Shown here: positions 63,420-64,000 of the stretch, in pieces
Layout of the letters: every line of letters starts with the position of its first letter
How positions within the stretch are numbered: position 1 is the stretch's first letter
Assembly: GCA_964035575.1 (NCBI GenBank)
Contig: OZ037893.1
Coordinates: 1,116,001 to 1,180,000 of the forward strand
Source of the DNA: Rhynchopus sp. YZ270_cl-10
Lineage: Eukaryota > Euglenozoa > Diplonemea > Diplonemida > Diplonemidae
Length of the DNA: 64,000 nucleotides
Direction: 5' to 3'
Notes under the pieces: generated by a model
Database searches by the model: none
Told to the model about the DNA's origin: nothing
What the model saw: only the letters and a program-made list of their open reading frames with translations
Made by a program: the position numbers and the translations under genes

Positions 63420-63789
63420 AAAGGGGGACCCAAAACGCTATAGCATTTTTTGCCCCAAGCTTCTCTTAGCATTCTCTAACTTCTGCAAAATTTGCAAAAA
63501 AAAAATGGTAAAAATATTTTCCCCCGATTCCGCATCTTTAAAAAAATGGTGAGAAAGACTGTCTGAATGAAGTCCATCAGCGATTTTCAGTCAAATTCTG
63601 GAGTGGAGTACTATTGGTATGTGTTGTTCTCTCTCTTTCTGTTGGTTGTTCTGTTTTGCTTTTTGTGAAACGAAACCACATATTCCAGCAGATTCGCTAC
63701 ATCAAACCAAACAGATCAAACCCCATAAACACACTCAAACAACACCCCTCACAGACAAAAGCCCCTCTTCTTTTCTCTCCCCTTTCACA

Positions 63790-64000
63790 ATGCATAGCAA
63801 CATGCACCTCAATACCCAACGCCACGAGGACACCCAAGACTCTTCACACCAGGTCCCTGCCGCACGCCTGCGCAAGCTGCTTGCGACGGGGAAGCTGAAC
63901 CGCATGCCGTGCTGCTTCGACGCCTTTAGTGCACGCCTCGTTGAGCAGGCAGGGTTTGCGGTCACGCAGATGAGCGGATTCAGCGTTTCTGCTAGCAGAC
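63790..64000 (+). CDS. Isocitrate lyase/PEP mutase family protein, 5' part
   Basis: The window end cuts this gene after 70 residues. After a 23-residue polar leader the sequence PAARLRKLLATGKLNRMPCC, FDAFSARLVEQAGF and QMSGFSVSAS matches the opening of the isocitrate lyase/phosphoenolpyruvate mutase superfamily (family pattern LR.LL..G......G.YDA.SARL.E.AGF.A.Y.SG...S). That group includes methylisocitrate lyases, oxaloacetate decarboxylases and carboxyphosphonoenolpyruvate mutases. The catalytic Cys loop lies outside the window, so the reaction cannot be named. The start follows CTCTCCCCTTTCACA. Confidence 0.8.
   Translation, partial: MHSNMHLNTQRHEDTQDSSHQVPAARLRKLLATGKLNRMPCCFDAFSARLVEQAGFAVTQMSGFSVSASR

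Noticed and set aside
1-64000. LTR elements, retroviral copies or Polinton-like elements.
   Set aside because: I found no long direct repeats bounding a coding interior and no reverse transcriptase, integrase or capsid-like motifs.

Overview
The window is nuclear DNA of a unicellular eukaryote that I cannot name. Its genes are GC-richer islands in intergenic DNA packed with T/C tracts, A runs and short repeats. Introns are GT-AG: three are 41-48 bases and one is 305 bases. Every convincing gene lies on the + strand, and most have a pyrimidine tract and an AG shortly before the start codon. That pattern, together with introns, resembles the directional gene clusters and spliced-leader acceptor sites of Euglenozoa (a diplonemid or euglenid would fit). 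The assignment is inference only.

Layout. 1-5.9 kb: repeat-rich intergenic DNA with one complete 926-base inverted-repeat element (1069-1994). 5.9-11.2 kb: a broken coding-like stretch, two paired minisatellite loci, and a nest of inverted-repeat elements (8.2-10.2 kb) carrying two degraded copies of one short protein module. 11.2-17.5 kb: no gene, small foldback elements. 17.5-19.2 kb: a PQ-loop transporter gene. 19.2-28.5 kb: no gene; a 547-base foldback, a 616-base hAT-like element and a perfect 526-base tandem duplication. 28.5-35.5 kb: a gene cluster (membrane-fused GT15 mannosyltransferase, small secreted protein, unknown F-box-like protein, multicopper oxidase). 35.5-39.7 kb: no gene, one 924-base inverted-repeat element. 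39.7-43.2 kb: a second multicopper oxidase, nearly identical to the first over 2.2 kb but with a different C-terminus. 46.1-52.2 kb: a protein kinase, two unknown proteins, and a GC-rich two-exon gene with a hAT-like element inserted at its start. 53.1-54.0 kb: second copy of the 926-base element. 58.0-59.7 kb: nicotinate phosphoribosyltransferase in three exons. 62.6-64.0 kb: an ALKBH6-like dioxygenase, then the start of an isocitrate lyase/PEP-mutase family gene cut by the window end.

The genes do not form one pathway. NAD salvage, amino-acid export from lysosome or vacuole, glycosylation, surface copper oxidases and nucleic-acid or protein demethylation are housekeeping or cell-surface functions.

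The most unusual feature is a dispersed set of roughly 20-70-base modules on the + strand, usually followed by a T/C tract. Several fold into hairpins. Two classes share the loop ACGAGAG and a TTCATCTT-like tail but have different, internally complementary stems, and several copies carry compensating stem changes. They are scattered through all intergenic regions, and one class often lies close to gene ends.
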